From positions 2,884,001 through 2,948,000 of the forward strand of contig NZ_SORO01000001.1 of assembly GCF_004368965.1 (NCBI RefSeq): a stretch of DNA of 64,000 bases, given 5' to 3'. Below, piece by piece: positions 34,320 to 45,049 of the stretch. Position 1 is the stretch's first letter. Each line of letters opens with the position of its first letter. A program made the translations under genes and the position numbers. The notes beneath the pieces are model-generated. The model made no database searches. It saw nothing but the letters and a program-made list of their open reading frames with translations, and was not told the DNA's origin. The DNA comes from Leptospira meyeri (GTDB lineage Bacteria > Spirochaetota > Leptospiria > Leptospirales > Leptospiraceae).

Positions 34320-37300
34320 TTAATCGTTGTCCTGATTCGTAACAGATACATTCGGCAAAGTTTCCCCATTAAACCCACTCCCTCCACCACTAAGGGACCC
34401 AAATAAAATTGAATACACTAAATTTCCGTCGGTCAGAAAATCATCGACTCCTGATAGAACAACATTTTGGTATGTATTCCAATCACTGGATGTAAACACT
34501 AAACTAGAAACAGAACTTGTCCCTTCCGCAACATTCGAACTAGAGACGGGTATGGTAACATTAGAGATAGGTCTTGCACGCAAACGCACTTGGAATCTAG
34601 ATTGGCCACCAAATTCTGTAGTGATTAAGTTAGGTGAAGTGACAAGTCCCCCTGAACTATTGGCTGAAGTTCCGCAGGCATTCATAGGATTTGGATCTAT
34701 ACAAGGAACAATATCGTAGATATAGTTGATATGAGTGGCGGAGATGGAAAGAGGGGTGAGGGCAGTATAAATAGCAGAAGGTGTAAAGCCGGTGCCTGTT
34801 TCTCCTGAGGTCACTGCAGAGGCAATGGTATAACTTACGTCACCAGTAGCGGCCGTATCAAGTCCCGTCACAGTGACCAGTTGGCCTGAACCAAAATTAC
34901 TTGGTGTGAAGGTGAGAGTTCCCGTAGGGAAACTTACGAGTCCGCCAGGAGTTGTGTTAAAGTTCACTGTGATGTTCGTTGTGGGTTGTGAGTCCAAATG
35001 GATGTAAAATTCAGAGGATGCACCTGATTGTGAAGTGATCACTGTGGCAGGTGTAAATCCAGAGGTTGTGATTCCAGCACTGTCATTATCATTCAAAGTG
35101 AGCATAGGGTAATTCGATGATGGGTAAGGATTTACACCATTATAAAAGCCATCGGTAGAAGAAAGGACACCCACAACAATCGGACATGATACATTTCCAT
35201 CATCGACTGCATCATCATTTGGCGTCACCAAGACTGTGTTGTGTGGCCCGATAGTATTCCAATTGGCGCTGGTGATAGTGAGGGAACTTGTTGAAATAGA
35301 AAATTGAGGGACACTTGGTGCGACAATCAACTGGCAAGGAAAAGTTGTCGTTACCGAAACGGGAACTGTGACATCATCTGTTGGCGCTTGGCTGAGAAGT
35401 ACATAAATGGGAAAGGTCGCAGAATTTTCAGCCCGAGTCATATTCGTGGGAGTGACAACAGTTACTGGGTTTTCTGATGTGCTGTAGTTGACAAGTGTAA
35501 CCGTGTCCCCAGTGCTTCCTACAAAACTAACATACCATGACGGCATTGAACCAGTCTCTGTTCCATTTACTGTTACCGAATAACTTATATTTCCATCACT
35601 CAAAACATCGGAGACTCCTTGAATTTCCACAGGAACCGAGGTGCTCCAGTTGGTTTCATCAAAGATATATTGTTTGGAGCTAACGGGCGTTCCTCCATCA
35701 TTGATCATTCCTTCTGTTGCATCGGAGGTGGCGATAGTTACAGTGACTTGGTTTCCCGGAATGGGGCGACTTCCTAACCTCAGGCTATACATCGCCGATT
35801 GGCCCGACTCTGTTGTGAAGTAAGGTTGTCCAGAGTCCAAAGTGAATAAAATATTTGGGGACGGGTTGTCATCGTCTGTAATGTTAATCGTGATATCAGA
35901 AGGATTCATCCCTTCATAGTCTGTTCCCGACCCTGATATTGCACCTAACGTAAGCGTATGAGTCCTTGTGTTTATTTCATTGATGGAATCATTTGCAACA
36001 ATGACAGTTACTGTTTGGGTTGTTGAAAAGTTTGTATGTGTGAAAGTCAAACTAGCAGGAGAAAACGTGTATTGTACTGTGTCTGGTAAGTTAAAAGTTT
36101 CGCCCGAGATGGGGATGGTAACGGAACCTGAGGCACAAGCAGCTAAATTACCGGGAGTGTCGCAGGGTGCTGAATTCAAACGAACTGTAAAGGTTCCATC
36201 ACTTCCGCCTTCCGTAAGATTTAGTGTGTTGGATGAAATTGTAAAACCAGCTGTATCATTATCGGTGATGGTGATCACCAAATCACCGCTAGCTTCTGTA
36301 TAACCTGGAAGAGTTCCTGTGGGAAAAAGTCCGGTGAAGTAAGAGCCACTCGCTTGTGGGATATGAATGGTGACTGGAATATTTCCATCATCAAAGGAGT
36401 CTGAAACAGAACGAACTGTGACCACTTGGACTACATCCCAACCACTATCACTGGTGTTCCCGGAATAATTAGCAGGTTGTCCGTTTGTGGGGGTAAAGGT
36501 AAGAGTTCTGGATGCAGCAACACCAGAAGAACTATTGAGTAAAACCGCTTCAGTTCCATCAGAAGAAGTGATTGGCCCAATCGTCACATTGGCATTCGGC
36601 TTTAAAGAAAGTCTGATTTCGAATGTGATGGTAGAAGTTCCATTTTCTAACATTGAAGATGCGGATAAGTTTTGGATACGAACCAAAGGTTCATTGCTAT
36701 CCGTATTAATGGCAGTCACAGCAGGGATTGCGGTCGAATTGTACTTTGTATCGGCCGATGTTGAATTTCCAAAAGAGATATTTACATTTTGATCTCCATC
36801 ATCAACTCCATCTAACACAGAAGTGATGGTGACGGTTTGCGGGGTGTTCCAATTCCCTGCAGTAAAACTCAAAGAAGCCGGAGACACAGTTATTTCGGAA
36901 GTATTACTGGATGTGATGCTTGGAATACTCACTGTGTTTGTTGGTTGAGAATTCAATACTACTGTAAAGGTTTCTGTCGAAGGAGTTCCATTTTCATGGA
37001 CCACGAGACCCCCTACAGGAGTGACAGTAAATCCTGCTGTGTCATCATCTGTTACTAAAATAGTCACAGATGATGGAGGCGATACTGAATTATAAACAGG
37101 ATCGGCAGACCCACCCGTATCAACTGATCCAAACTGCAATGTGACAGTCCTTGTGTCCTCATCAATGGCATTGTTATTAGTGGTAATGTTGACATACTGG
37201 TCTACATTCCAATTTGCATTTGTAAAAACTAAGTTGGTAGTACTGCTATTAGTGATGGCATTGTTTTCAGATATTCCTGTGAGTGTTACGGTAAACCCTG

Positions 37301-38549
37301 GAGGAGGTTGGGACAAAAGATGGATGGCAAAAGAAAGGTTACCTCCATTTTCAGAAATGGTCAAACTACCAGGGGATGTCAGAACAAATCCAGGAATATC
37401 ATCATCGGTATTGGTTACAGAAGGAAAAACTGGACCCGCCAAACCATTGTAATCTGTGTCGGCAGAAGTGGCTGCCCCAGCAACTATCGATACAGTTTTT
37501 GGACCATCTACGATAAATTCGTTTACCCCAGTGACAGTGACTATTTTCGGTGTAAACCATTCACTCGGTGCAAAGGTTAGTGAAGATGGAGAAGCTGTAC
37601 CTTCCGAACTAGGGGTGGCAACAATAGAAGGAATTGTAACAGAATTTGTCGGTAATGTATTCATCACAATCCCAAAACTCACAGCGCCCCCAGCTTCTGT
37701 CGTTGTCAGTCCTGACAAATTGATAACAGTAAACCCAGCTACATCATCATCGACATTGGTTCCTGTAATGATAGGGATTGGCTTACCCATATAAGCTGGG
37801 TCATTCGAAACTGTGGGATCGGCAGAGATTTGAAACGTACTATCATCTACACTAAAATCATCCACACCCGTAACGGTCACAGTTTGTGGCACATTCCAAT
37901 TGTTAGGTGTAAATACAAGTTCTACTGCAGCGACAGTTGCTTCTGTTGTATCATTAGAAACAAAATTTCTGATGGTTACATCTTGCATTGGTCTTGTTTG
38001 TAATACATAAGCAATAGTACCGGTTTCTCCTGTTTCCGAAGTGATGAGTCCAAAAGCTGGGCTTGCTGCCACACCGGAAGATTCATCGTCAGTATTAACA
38101 ACGAGTAAAACAGGAAGTCCTTGTGCAGAAAATCTGATATCGGAAGTTAATGTGGTCCCTAATTGGACTCTATAGTTTTGATTTCCATCAGCAATTAAAT
38201 CATCTATACCCGCCAAACGAATGCTCTGTGGTATATCCCAATTGTCTTCTGTAAAATCTAGAAAAGTTTGCGACAAAAGTACACCCTCAGTGGGATCAGA
38301 GACAGTGATTGGGCCAATTCTTACTGAACTGTTTGGCTCTATGTTCAAACGAACTGTGAATTCTGCTTGTCTTCCATTTTCACTCGTGAATAAAAAATTT
38401 GGAGCTTCGTAAATGACAGAACCTTGCCCGGTTGTGGAAACAAAGAAAGAACCGAATAACATCTGCAAATTCAGCGGTGTGATGGACTGGCAAGAAATGG
38501 TAAAGGTGGAGGAGAGGAGGATCATGATGGAAATACAAACTCTGAACAT
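34320..38549 (-). CDS. Large Calx-beta repeat lipoprotein
   Basis: A 1409-residue surface-type protein. The signal peptide ends at lipobox FTISC (Cys20). The rest consists of about eleven tandem Calx-beta-like domains of roughly 105-125 residues, each marked by a segment like NWNxPQTVTVTGVDD followed by DGN and then a DDDxAGF junction. Acidic clusters at the junctions are possible Ca2+ sites. There is no transmembrane anchor, enzyme domain or LPxTG motif, so it is probably tethered by lipid as an extended rod for adhesion or matrix contact. ATG 38549 has AAGGA 6 nt upstream and is preferred to ATG 38579. Repeats differ strongly in sequence, so recent expansion is unlikely. It is divergent from the racemase gene. 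Confidence 0.88.
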   Translation of the reverse strand: MFRVCISIMILLSSTFTISCQSITPLNLQMLFGSFFVSTTGQGSVIYEAPNFLFTSENGRQAEFTVRLNIEPNSSVRIGPITVSDPTEGVLLSQTFLDFTEDNWDIPQSIRLAGIDDLIADGNQNYRVQLGTTLTSDIRFSAQGLPVLLVVNTDDESSGVAASPAFGLITSETGETGTIAYVLQTRPMQDVTIRNFVSNDTTEATVAAVELVFTPNNWNVPQTVTVTGVDDFSVDDSTFQISADPTVSNDPAYMGKPIPIITGTNVDDDVAGFTVINLSGLTTTEAGGAVSFGIVMNTLPTNSVTIPSIVATPSSEGTASPSSLTFAPSEWFTPKIVTVTGVNEFIVDGPKTVSIVAGAATSADTDYNGLAGPVFPSVTNTDDDIPGFVLTSPGSLTISENGGNLSFAIHLLSQPPPGFTVTLTGISENNAITNSSTTNLVFTNANWNVDQYVNITTNNNAIDEDTRTVTLQFGSVDTGGSADPVYNSVSPPSSVTILVTDDDTAGFTVTPVGGLVVHENGTPSTETFTVVLNSQPTNTVSIPSITSSNTSEITVSPASLSFTAGNWNTPQTVTITSVLDGVDDGDQNVNISFGNSTSADTKYNSTAIPAVTAINTDSNEPLVRIQNLSASSMLENGTSTITFEIRLSLKPNANVTIGPITSSDGTEAVLLNSSSGVAASRTLTFTPTNGQPANYSGNTSDSGWDVVQVVTVRSVSDSFDDGNIPVTIHIPQASGSYFTGLFPTGTLPGYTEASGDLVITITDNDTAGFTISSNTLNLTEGGSDGTFTVRLNSAPCDTPGNLAACASGSVTIPISGETFNLPDTVQYTFSPASLTFTHTNFSTTQTVTVIVANDSINEINTRTHTLTLGAISGSGTDYEGMNPSDITINITDDDNPSPNILFTLDSGQPYFTTESGQSAMYSLRLGSRPIPGNQVTVTIATSDATEGMINDGGTPVSSKQYIFDETNWSTSVPVEIQGVSDVLSDGNISYSVTVNGTETGSMPSWYVSFVGSTGDTVTLVNYSTSENPVTVVTPTNMTRAENSATFPIYVLLSQAPTDDVTVPVSVTTTFPCQLIVAPSVPQFSISTSSLTITSANWNTIGPHNTVLVTPNDDAVDDGNVSCPIVVGVLSSTDGFYNGVNPYPSSNYPMLTLNDNDSAGITTSGFTPATVITSQSGASSEFYIHLDSQPTTNITVNFNTTPGGLVSFPTGTLTFTPSNFGSGQLVTVTGLDTAATGDVSYTIASAVTSGETGTGFTPSAIYTALTPLSISATHINYIYDIVPCIDPNPMNACGTSANSSGGLVTSPNLITTEFGGQSRFQVRLRARPISNVTIPVSSSNVAEGTSSVSSLVFTSSDWNTYQNVVLSGVDDFLTDGNLVYSILFGSLSGGGSGFNGETLPNVSVTNQDND

Positions 38550-38657
38550 GATTTCCTTTTGTCCTCGTATCGCACCCATTTAGGGTTCTCCCTCTATATA
38601 TTACGAGAAAAATAGCTTAAATTAGAAAAAAAATTCCAGGAATTGCAATAAAATCAA

Positions 38658-39851
38658 ATGAGCCAAAATCAAAACCAATTATCCCAAGGGCCACTTGCTG
38701 GTGTCAAAGTTGTGGACCTTTCTTTACTCCTTCCAGGCCCCTTGTGTTCGCAACATTTAGCAGATATGGGTGCAGAAGTAATCAAAATTGAAAATCCCAG
38801 AGCCTATGATGGATCTCGTGCGATGTTTAAAGGCAAAACTGGTTATCCTGCTTTATACATGATGTTGAATCGAAATAAAAAAGCGATTACATTGAATCTT
38901 AAACGAGACCAAGCCAAAGAAATTCTTTTTAAACTTTTAGAAGATGCAGACATTTTACTCGAAGGATTTCGTCCCGATGGAATGGATAAGATGGGAATCG
39001 GTTATGATGTCTTAAAAGAAAAATTTCCTCGTTTGATTTACTGTGGAATTTCTGGCTACGGAATCTCGGGAAAATACGTAGACTTTGCCGGACATGATTT
39101 GAATTACTTAGCGGTCTCTGGAGTCCTTGACCAAACAGGAAATCCCCCAAGGCCTGCTGGTTTTCAATTGGCAGATGTGGGAGGAGGAACTCTGACGGCT
39201 CTATCTGCAATCCTTGCTGCTCTTTATTTTAGAGAAAAAACTGGCAAAGGACAACGGATTGACATTTCGATGACAGATGCTTCCCTCCAATTTCTTTCGT
39301 TATACGGTGGAATTTTATCTTCATCAGAAAAATCGCCAGAAGCAGGGAACGATATTCTTTCTGGTAAATTGCCAAACTATAATGTTTATGAAACAAAAGA
39401 AGGAAGATATGTAGCCCTTGGTGCCTTAGAAGATATGTTTTTCCAAACTTTTTTACGGGCCGCAGGAATGGAAAACTTAACGAAAGATCATCCTATGAAT
39501 GAAGAAAACATTCCTCTCATTAAACAAAAGTTAACTGATTATTTTAAATCCAAAACTTATTCCGATTTACAACCAATCTTTGACAATACAGACGCTTGTC
39601 TTTCTCCTATTCTCAATATGAAGGAAGTTTCAGAAGATTCACATTTGAAAGAACGAGGTATGGTGATCGAAAGAAACCATCCAAAATATGGACCAATTCT
39701 ACAATTTGGGTCACCGTTTCATTTTTCAGAGACACCTTTTGTTTATAGAAACGACCCACCAGAACATGGGGAACATACGGACGAGATTTTGGGTGGATTG
39801 GGGTTTTCCAAAGATAAAATTGCGGAGTTTAAAAAAGACCGAGTGATCTAA
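38658..39851 (+). CDS. CaiB/BaiF family protein, alpha-methylacyl-CoA racemase type
   Basis: A 397-residue class III CoA-transferase-fold protein. The N-terminus LAGVKVVDLSLLLPGPLCSQ and MGAEVIKIENP are family hallmarks. The motif GHDLNYLAVSGVL, followed 30 residues later by LADVGGG, matches the catalytic His and Asp of AMACR/MCR racemases, not the GTP-fold Asp of formyl-CoA transferase. It is therefore predicted to epimerise 2-methylacyl-CoA thioesters during branched-chain or sterol-side-chain degradation. It is divergent from the Calx-beta gene and likely monocistronic; an unpaired T-run at 39863-39872 follows. Family certain, subfamily likely. Confidence 0.9.
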   Translation: MSQNQNQLSQGPLAGVKVVDLSLLLPGPLCSQHLADMGAEVIKIENPRAYDGSRAMFKGKTGYPALYMMLNRNKKAITLNLKRDQAKEILFKLLEDADILLEGFRPDGMDKMGIGYDVLKEKFPRLIYCGISGYGISGKYVDFAGHDLNYLAVSGVLDQTGNPPRPAGFQLADVGGGTLTALSAILAALYFREKTGKGQRIDISMTDASLQFLSLYGGILSSSEKSPEAGNDILSGKLPNYNVYETKEGRYVALGALEDMFFQTFLRAAGMENLTKDHPMNEENIPLIKQKLTDYFKSKTYSDLQPIFDNTDACLSPILNMKEVSEDSHLKERGMVIERNHPKYGPILQFGSPFHFSETPFVYRNDPPEHGEHTDEILGGLGFSKDKIAEFKKDRVI

Positions 39852-39927
39852 CAGCTCCCTTGCTTTTTTTTAGTAATTTCTTTATTTTGTCCCAGGGGGG
39901 AGGTACACTCTTCCCTAAACCTACTCT

Positions 39928-41016
39928 ATGAAGTTATTACAAGTATCCGACCTTCACCTTTCCCAAATTTCCCCCGAGGAAAAGATTTATTCCCTTTCCG
40001 TATTACGAGAAATTTTACAAACGGCAGAGTCGACGAATTGCGATCGTATTCTTTTTTGTGGGGATCTTTTTAATACATTTCCCGATTTAGAAGGATTACG
40101 TTCAGATTTTCTAAAAGAAGTATCCTCTTATTCAGGAATCATTTATTTTCTGCCAGGGAATCATGAAATTTTAGAAAAAAGAAATAGCAACCATTATGCG
40201 AGCTATGATTGGTCTTCTAAAGTAAAGGTTTTAGATAAAACTCCTTATTTTTTATTTGAAGACAATGGGATTGAATTTTTAGCAATCCCACACCAGGAAA
40301 ATTATTCGGAATTGTTACTTGCACCTCCACCAACAAAACAAACAAAACTTCGGATTGGACTCGCTCACGGAACTGTTTCAGGAATGAGTTTTACTGGTCT
40401 TAGTGAGGAAGAAGAAGAGGGCGGCTCTTATTTGGATCCCAATTTAATTCAAAATTTAGATTTGGATTATCTTGCCATTGGGCATCTCCATAAAGCTCGA
40501 ATGGGGACTGTTGGAAAGTGTAATGTTGGTTATGCTGGATCTTCTCGTGTATGGAGAAAAGGAGAATCTGGAAAAAGAGGAGGTATCTTTTTGTTTGTCG
40601 AAGGTAGTACGATTCGTACGGAATCTGTAAATTGGAAATCTGCAGGTGAATATAAAGAAATTATCGTTTCTTTGGATACGGAGGGAAAACCAGAGGAGAG
40701 TATCGAAACATATTTAGCGGAAACAAATCCAAACGATTGGATTGTGTTTCGATTTGCAGGGTACGTTGATTCGATGTCAGAAAAACAAAAATTCCAAGAA
40801 ACAGTTCTTCGCGATTGGAAATCCAAATTTCGAATTTTGGAGTTTGATCCCGATGAATCACAAATCACCGTCATCCAACACCTTTCTGAAAATGAATTCG
40901 TAAAACAGTTTTTAGATAAGATGAACGAAAGAAAAGGACAAATGGATCCTAGTCTTTGGAGACACACTCGGGTCACAGGCATTCGATTGATTTTGGAAGG
41001 AAAGAAAAATCGATGA
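39928..41016 (+). CDS. SbcD/YhaO-like metallophosphoesterase (DNA repair nuclease)
   Basis: A 362-residue calcineurin-like phosphoesterase. Metal-binding motifs appear in order: SDLHLS (residues 7-12), FCGDLFN, LPGNHEIL, LAHGTVSG and IGHLHKA. This is the SbcD/Mre11/YhaO signature, with a C-terminal capping region. Such proteins are Mn2+-dependent nucleases that process DNA ends with an SMC-like ATPase partner. The following gene encodes that partner, starting in an ATGA overlap (41013-41016). ATG 39928 is well placed. Compared with E. coli SbcD it lacks nothing essential in the nuclease core. Confidence 0.9.
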   Translation: MKLLQVSDLHLSQISPEEKIYSLSVLREILQTAESTNCDRILFCGDLFNTFPDLEGLRSDFLKEVSSYSGIIYFLPGNHEILEKRNSNHYASYDWSSKVKVLDKTPYFLFEDNGIEFLAIPHQENYSELLLAPPPTKQTKLRIGLAHGTVSGMSFTGLSEEEEEGGSYLDPNLIQNLDLDYLAIGHLHKARMGTVGKCNVGYAGSSRVWRKGESGKRGGIFLFVEGSTIRTESVNWKSAGEYKEIIVSLDTEGKPEESIETYLAETNPNDWIVFRFAGYVDSMSEKQKFQETVLRDWKSKFRILEFDPDESQITVIQHLSENEFVKQFLDKMNERKGQMDPSLWRHTRVTGIRLILEGKKNR

Positions 41017-43322
41017 TATTAAAAATAGAAAACTTCGGTATCTTTTCCAAAAATGAATTTCCCATTGAAAAAGTGACTGTGTTCACGGGTCCCAACGAAT
41101 CAGGTAAAACAACTATCTTGGATGCCTTTGTCTCGGCTCTCGTGAAAGTTGTGGGAAGCACAAAGTATGGTGCCCTTCTTAATGCAAGATACAAACCTGA
41201 AAGAAATTCTGATTTGGGGATACCCAAACTTTCTCTTTCCCAAAATTTATATTTGAACTCACTAGTCATTAGGGAAGGAAATATGGATGTAGGTTCTGAA
41301 AAAGAACTGATTAGCACCATTGAACAAACCATATTTGATAGTGGATATAATCCTGCTAAACTCATAGAGCAGGTAGAACAACTTGCAACAAAAACGGGAA
41401 CAAGAAAGTCCGCTAAAGAATGGAATCAAACTTTATTAGAACTTACGACTGCCAAACAAAGGTTTAATGAGTCAGAGTTGAATTTAAATAAAATCTCTTC
41501 TCAATTTGCTGATTTACCAACCTGGGAGATCGAACGTCAAAAACGAAAAGAAGAGTTATCCTCTTCTTTAGAAGAACAAATTAAACTACAAAAACGTTTA
41601 GAAGAATATAAGGAAACTGAACAATTCGCGGAAGCGGACCGAGTGTATGGCCAATTGTTACAATGGGAAACATTACGAACCCAATCGAAGTCAGATGAAC
41701 GAATCCTAAAATCAAATGGGGATCAAAAATCAAAAGAAATTGATGGGGAAATCCAATCGATCGAACAAAAATTATCTCTTTCAAAAGAACGATTTCTACA
41801 ATTGGAAAAAAAATTAGAATCTTCTCTGAGTCAAAAAACATTAACAGAACAAAAATCCAAAAAATTGGAATCCTATTTTGATTTTTTTGAAACTTGGAAG
41901 CATACCATTCGTAAATTTCAAGAAGAATCCCCAGTGGTCCAAAGAATCACTTGGAATCCATTATATAGAAGTTTGGCGGGCGGGTTTGGTGTTTTTGGGA
42001 TTTTTTCTTTGATCCTTTCCTTATTCACAGATTTTGGTGTTTGGATTTATATTCTCCCAATTTTCTTTTTAGGTGCGACTTTATTTTTTGTTTTTCGTGC
42101 TAAAGAAATCAAACTTGAACGGGATGAACCCAAGTGGAACGAAATGGTTCGTCGGATCGCTACCGAAATGGAAACCAAAACTTTAGGTGAATGGAAACCT
42201 GATTCACTGACTATGGAATCTATTACCTTAATGTTCCAACGATTTGATCGGGAATACACAAAACATAAACTGGAAGGAGATAACTTTCAAACGGCCATCA
42301 CTAGTTTGGAAGAAGAAATCAATCAGTTTCGCATTGAAGAAAAAAAAGGGAAGGAACTTCTTTTTGAAAAAGAAAAAGAATTAACGGCAATTTTGCGAGA
42401 ATCTGGAGTGAATTCAATTTCTGAACAAACTGAATTATTTGTTCAAATTCGATTGAAACAAGAAAAGTTGCGAACATTAGAAGAATCCTTAAAACTTGAG
42501 TCCAAAAAATGGGGAATTAATGAATTAGAAGATTTAAAACTCCAATTAAAAGAAAAACGAATGGATTTAGAAAAAAAAGGAATCTCAAAGACCTATTCCT
42601 CGGAAGATCGGACCGCCAAACAAAAATTAGAAAACGAAATCCAAACAATTTCCAATAAAATTCGAGATCTTGAAAGAATCCTTGTTGAGTTAGAGAAAAA
42701 ATTGGATACGGGTAAAGCTGTTTTGGAGTCCAGAATCGTGCCTGCCCAAAAAGAATGGGAACAAAACAAACGCGATTTAGAAACAAAAGAAAAAAAGACA
42801 AATGAATTGGAAAAGAACTTTCAGGCTCTGGAAGTGTTAACAGAAATTTTTACTGAGATGCAATCTGAAAGTACAGATAAAATGTCATCTCTTGTTAAAT
42901 CATTACAAAACAGAATGGATGCACTAAAAGGTTCTCTTCCAACAAAACAAATCCAATGGAATGGATTTTCTGATGAAATTCAGATCACCTCCGACTCCTC
43001 TAAAACTAGCCAAGTCTTTACAAATTTATCCACAGGAACGAAAGAACAAATTTCTTATGTTCTGCGTTTGGAATATGCTTTTCGCATTGGGAAACAATTC
43101 AATTTACCTTATCTTCTGTTGGATGAGCCATTTCGACATATGGATATTAGTCGAAGAGATGTTGCACTTGCCTACACATTGCAATGTATTGCCAATGCAG
43201 AAGAAGAATGGAAAGTCGTATTTTTTAGTTTTGATGAGGATTTGGTTTCAAAGATTAACGTTTTGGCAAAGGAATATAATCTCCCTTGCCAAATCCATGA
43301 ATTAACTAAACGAGTTTCTTAG
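41013..43322 (+). CDS. YhaN/SbcC-like AAA ATPase with central membrane hairpin
   Basis: A 769-residue SMC-like ATPase. Walker A is GPNESGKTT (residues 26-34). Walker B with D-loop is [11 protein letters not shown] near residue 705, preceded by a signature-like [18 protein letters not shown]. Long coiled coils fill about 115-310 and 370-640. Between them lie two hydrophobic segments (about 320-362: [11 protein letters not shown] and [16 protein letters not shown]), as in Bacillus YhaN and unlike SbcC, which has a zinc hook there. The pair is therefore better called YhaO-YhaN-like and may act near the membrane. It overlaps the nuclease gene by 4 bp, and its 3' end overlaps convergent tpx by 17 bp. 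Confidence 0.88.
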   Translation: MILKIENFGIFSKNEFPIEKVTVFTGPNESGKTTILDAFVSALVKVVGSTKYGALLNARYKPERNSDLGIPKLSLSQNLYLNSLVIREGNMDVGSEKELISTIEQTIFDSGYNPAKLIEQVEQLATKTGTRKSAKEWNQTLLELTTAKQRFNESELNLNKISSQFADLPTWEIERQKRKEELSSSLEEQIKLQKRLEEYKETEQFAEADRVYGQLLQWETLRTQSKSDERILKSNGDQKSKEIDGEIQSIEQKLSLSKERFLQLEKKLESSLSQKTLTEQKSKKLESYFDFFETWKHTIRKFQEESPVVQRITWNPLYRSLAGGFGVFGIFSLILSLFTDFGVWIYILPIFFLGATLFFVFRAKEIKLERDEPKWNEMVRRIATEMETKTLGEWKPDSLTMESITLMFQRFDREYTKHKLEGDNFQTAITSLEEEINQFRIEEKKGKELLFEKEKELTAILRESGVNSISEQTELFVQIRLKQEKLRTLEESLKLESKKWGINELEDLKLQLKEKRMDLEKKGISKTYSSEDRTAKQKLENEIQTISNKIRDLERILVELEKKLDTGKAVLESRIVPAQKEWEQNKRDLETKEKKTNELEKNFQALEVLTEIFTEMQSESTDKMSSLVKSLQNRMDALKGSLPTKQIQWNGFSDEIQITSDSSKTSQVFTNLSTGTKEQISYVLRLEYAFRIGKQFNLPYLLLDEPFRHMDISRRDVALAYTLQCIANAEEEWKVVFFSFDEDLVSKINVLAKEYNLPCQIHELTKRVS

Positions 43323-43821
43323 CTTCAGAAAATACTGTATCGTAATTTGGTTCGCTACCGATCTCGGGTACAAGTTCCGTATAACGGATGATATCGTCTT
43401 TATCCACCACAAATACGGCTCGTGCTGATAATCCCGCAAGTGGGCCACCAGCGATATGAGTACCATAATTTTTGGAAAAAGAAAAATCTTTGAACTGCGA
43501 ACCGGTAATTAAGTTTTCTGAATTAATTCCTTCAGTGGAACAAAATCGTTTCATCGCAAAAGGAAGGTCTCCAGAAATGATTAAGGTTGTGATTCCATTT
43601 TCCTTCGCTACTTTTTCGTTAAACTTTTTGGTTTCAAGGGCACAGACAGCTGTATCTAAACTGGGAACCGCCACAAGGATTTTTACCTTCCCTGCTAAAT
43701 CTTTTAAAGTCAAATCACCTAAATCTTGTTTGGCGACTCGAAAGTCTGGGGCTTTATCCCCCGGTTTGGGAAGGTTTCCTTCGAGTGGAACGGGATTTCC
43801 TTTGAGTGTTACTTGTGCCAT
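43306..43821 (-). CDS. tpx: Thiol peroxidase (Tpx-type peroxiredoxin)
   Basis: A 171-residue atypical two-cysteine peroxiredoxin that reduces hydrogen peroxide and alkyl hydroperoxides using thioredoxin. The peroxidatic Cys60 is in PSLDTAVC and the resolving Cys94 in KRFCSTEGI, with NYG and [11 protein letters not shown] typical of Tpx. ATG 43821 has GGAG 7-8 nt upstream. The final 17 bp overlap the 3' end of the YhaN-like gene on the other strand. A short perfect palindrome (AGACTA...TAGTCT, 43841-43855) lies just upstream and could be a regulator site. Identity is secure. Confidence 0.96.
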   Translation of the reverse strand: MAQVTLKGNPVPLEGNLPKPGDKAPDFRVAKQDLGDLTLKDLAGKVKILVAVPSLDTAVCALETKKFNEKVAKENGITTLIISGDLPFAMKRFCSTEGINSENLITGSQFKDFSFSKNYGTHIAGGPLAGLSARAVFVVDKDDIIRYTELVPEIGSEPNYDTVFSEAKKLV

Positions 43822-43856
43822 GCTGATCTCCTTTGTATTTAGACTAATCTAGTCTT

Positions 43857-44990
43857 TCATCGAGCGGATTCTTCGGGAAGGATTTTTTCCATCCAAAGCA
43901 AAGATTCCGAGAGTTCGCCTTTCCGAATGGTTTCACTTAAATGACGGACTCGATCCAAAAGCCACGAAGGTGAAAGGTCGGTAATTTCTTGAAACGCATT
44001 CAATTCTTCCCGATTTAAGGATCCATCAAATGTAGAACACAAAGCAAAGATTGCAATCGGCCAATTCCTTTCTTCTTTTGTCAGTTTTGGGAATAAATGT
44101 ACAAACTCGTTCCAATCATCTAAATCGGTCAGTTTGTCTTTATTTGGTAAAAGTCGTATCAATCCAAAGAGTAAGTATTCAAAGTTAGGATGGAATGTTT
44201 TTGTGTATACAATGGATATTGCCACAGCACGCAGTGTGGTTTCGATGAATACTTCGGAACCTTGTTTCGATTGGATTTTGAGTAAAATTGCATCCGACAA
44301 CTTTCTTGTGATGATTCGTTTGCGTAACTCAAATAAAATCAAATAAGTTGTTACACTGTCCCAGATTCCTGTAATTGGACCCGAAACATATTCAATTAAA
44401 AATCGAAGTCCTGTCCTCCCCAAAAATACCTTTAATAGAAGTTTGGCGAATATATTGGAAAGAAAAACTTTGCTTTTGTACAAAACGGTCCGAAAGAATA
44501 GTGCCCGTTCATTTAAATGTTTATAAGGATCAATTCCATACAATCGAATCCTAGGATCGGGAATTTCTAAAACCAACCTAGCCATCATGCCCGGAATGGG
44601 AGTGATGAGCTCTGGCTCTTCTGCAAGTTCAATGTCTGCATACTGTGCCATTCGATAGGAAAGGTGAAATCCCAATCGAAAGAGGAGATAAAATTCAATG
44701 AAAGTGACTAGAGCCAAAAGAAAAACAAACTCAGTCAGAGTGATGATTGAATGAGTTTCCAAACTCCAAAACTCAAGTGGAGGAAGACAAGTTGAAAGAA
44801 AAACGAAGGTGATCGATGGTAAAAACCCAATCCAAAAAGATAAAAAAACGCCCCAAAGAAGAAGTTTTTTGGACTGGGAGGCAAAACTTTTGTCGGAATT
44901 TTCGGGTTTTCTCGCATGTGAATGGATCGAAATGAGAACCTTACGCCCCCATTGTTCTAAAAATCCCGGTTTGTAACGTTCTGTACTCAT
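43857..44990 (-). CDS. Hypothetical two-TM membrane protein
   Basis: A 377-residue protein of no recognised family. It has a basic N-terminus, two long hydrophobic segments (about 44-72 with LLLWGVFLSFWIGFLP, and 84-112 with FVFLLALVTFIEFYLLFRLGF), and a cytoplasmic helical C-terminal two thirds rich in charged residues. The C-terminal part (FALCSTFDGSLNREELNAF) has a faint TerB-like flavour, not enough for a call. ATG 44990 is preferred to 45002 only because it removes a Lys-rich run; neither has an RBS. It lies upstream of tpx with 35 bp between, and is divergent from the desaturase gene. Confidence 0.7.
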   Translation of the reverse strand: MSTERYKPGFLEQWGRKVLISIHSHARKPENSDKSFASQSKKLLLWGVFLSFWIGFLPSITFVFLSTCLPPLEFWSLETHSIITLTEFVFLLALVTFIEFYLLFRLGFHLSYRMAQYADIELAEEPELITPIPGMMARLVLEIPDPRIRLYGIDPYKHLNERALFFRTVLYKSKVFLSNIFAKLLLKVFLGRTGLRFLIEYVSGPITGIWDSVTTYLILFELRKRIITRKLSDAILLKIQSKQGSEVFIETTLRAVAISIVYTKTFHPNFEYLLFGLIRLLPNKDKLTDLDDWNEFVHLFPKLTKEERNWPIAIFALCSTFDGSLNREELNAFQEITDLSPSWLLDRVRHLSETIRKGELSESLLWMEKILPEESAR

Positions 44991-45049
44991 TTTTTTTTGC
45001 AACCAGAATCCTGGATTGGGACTCCCACTCCATGAAACAGGAATTCTCG

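Noticed and set aside
34320..38549. Repeated sequence reminiscent of a repeat array or CRISPR
   Set aside because: Periodicity of 315-375 bp follows the protein domains on the minus strand and repeats are not identical at DNA level; there are no short direct repeats with spacers.
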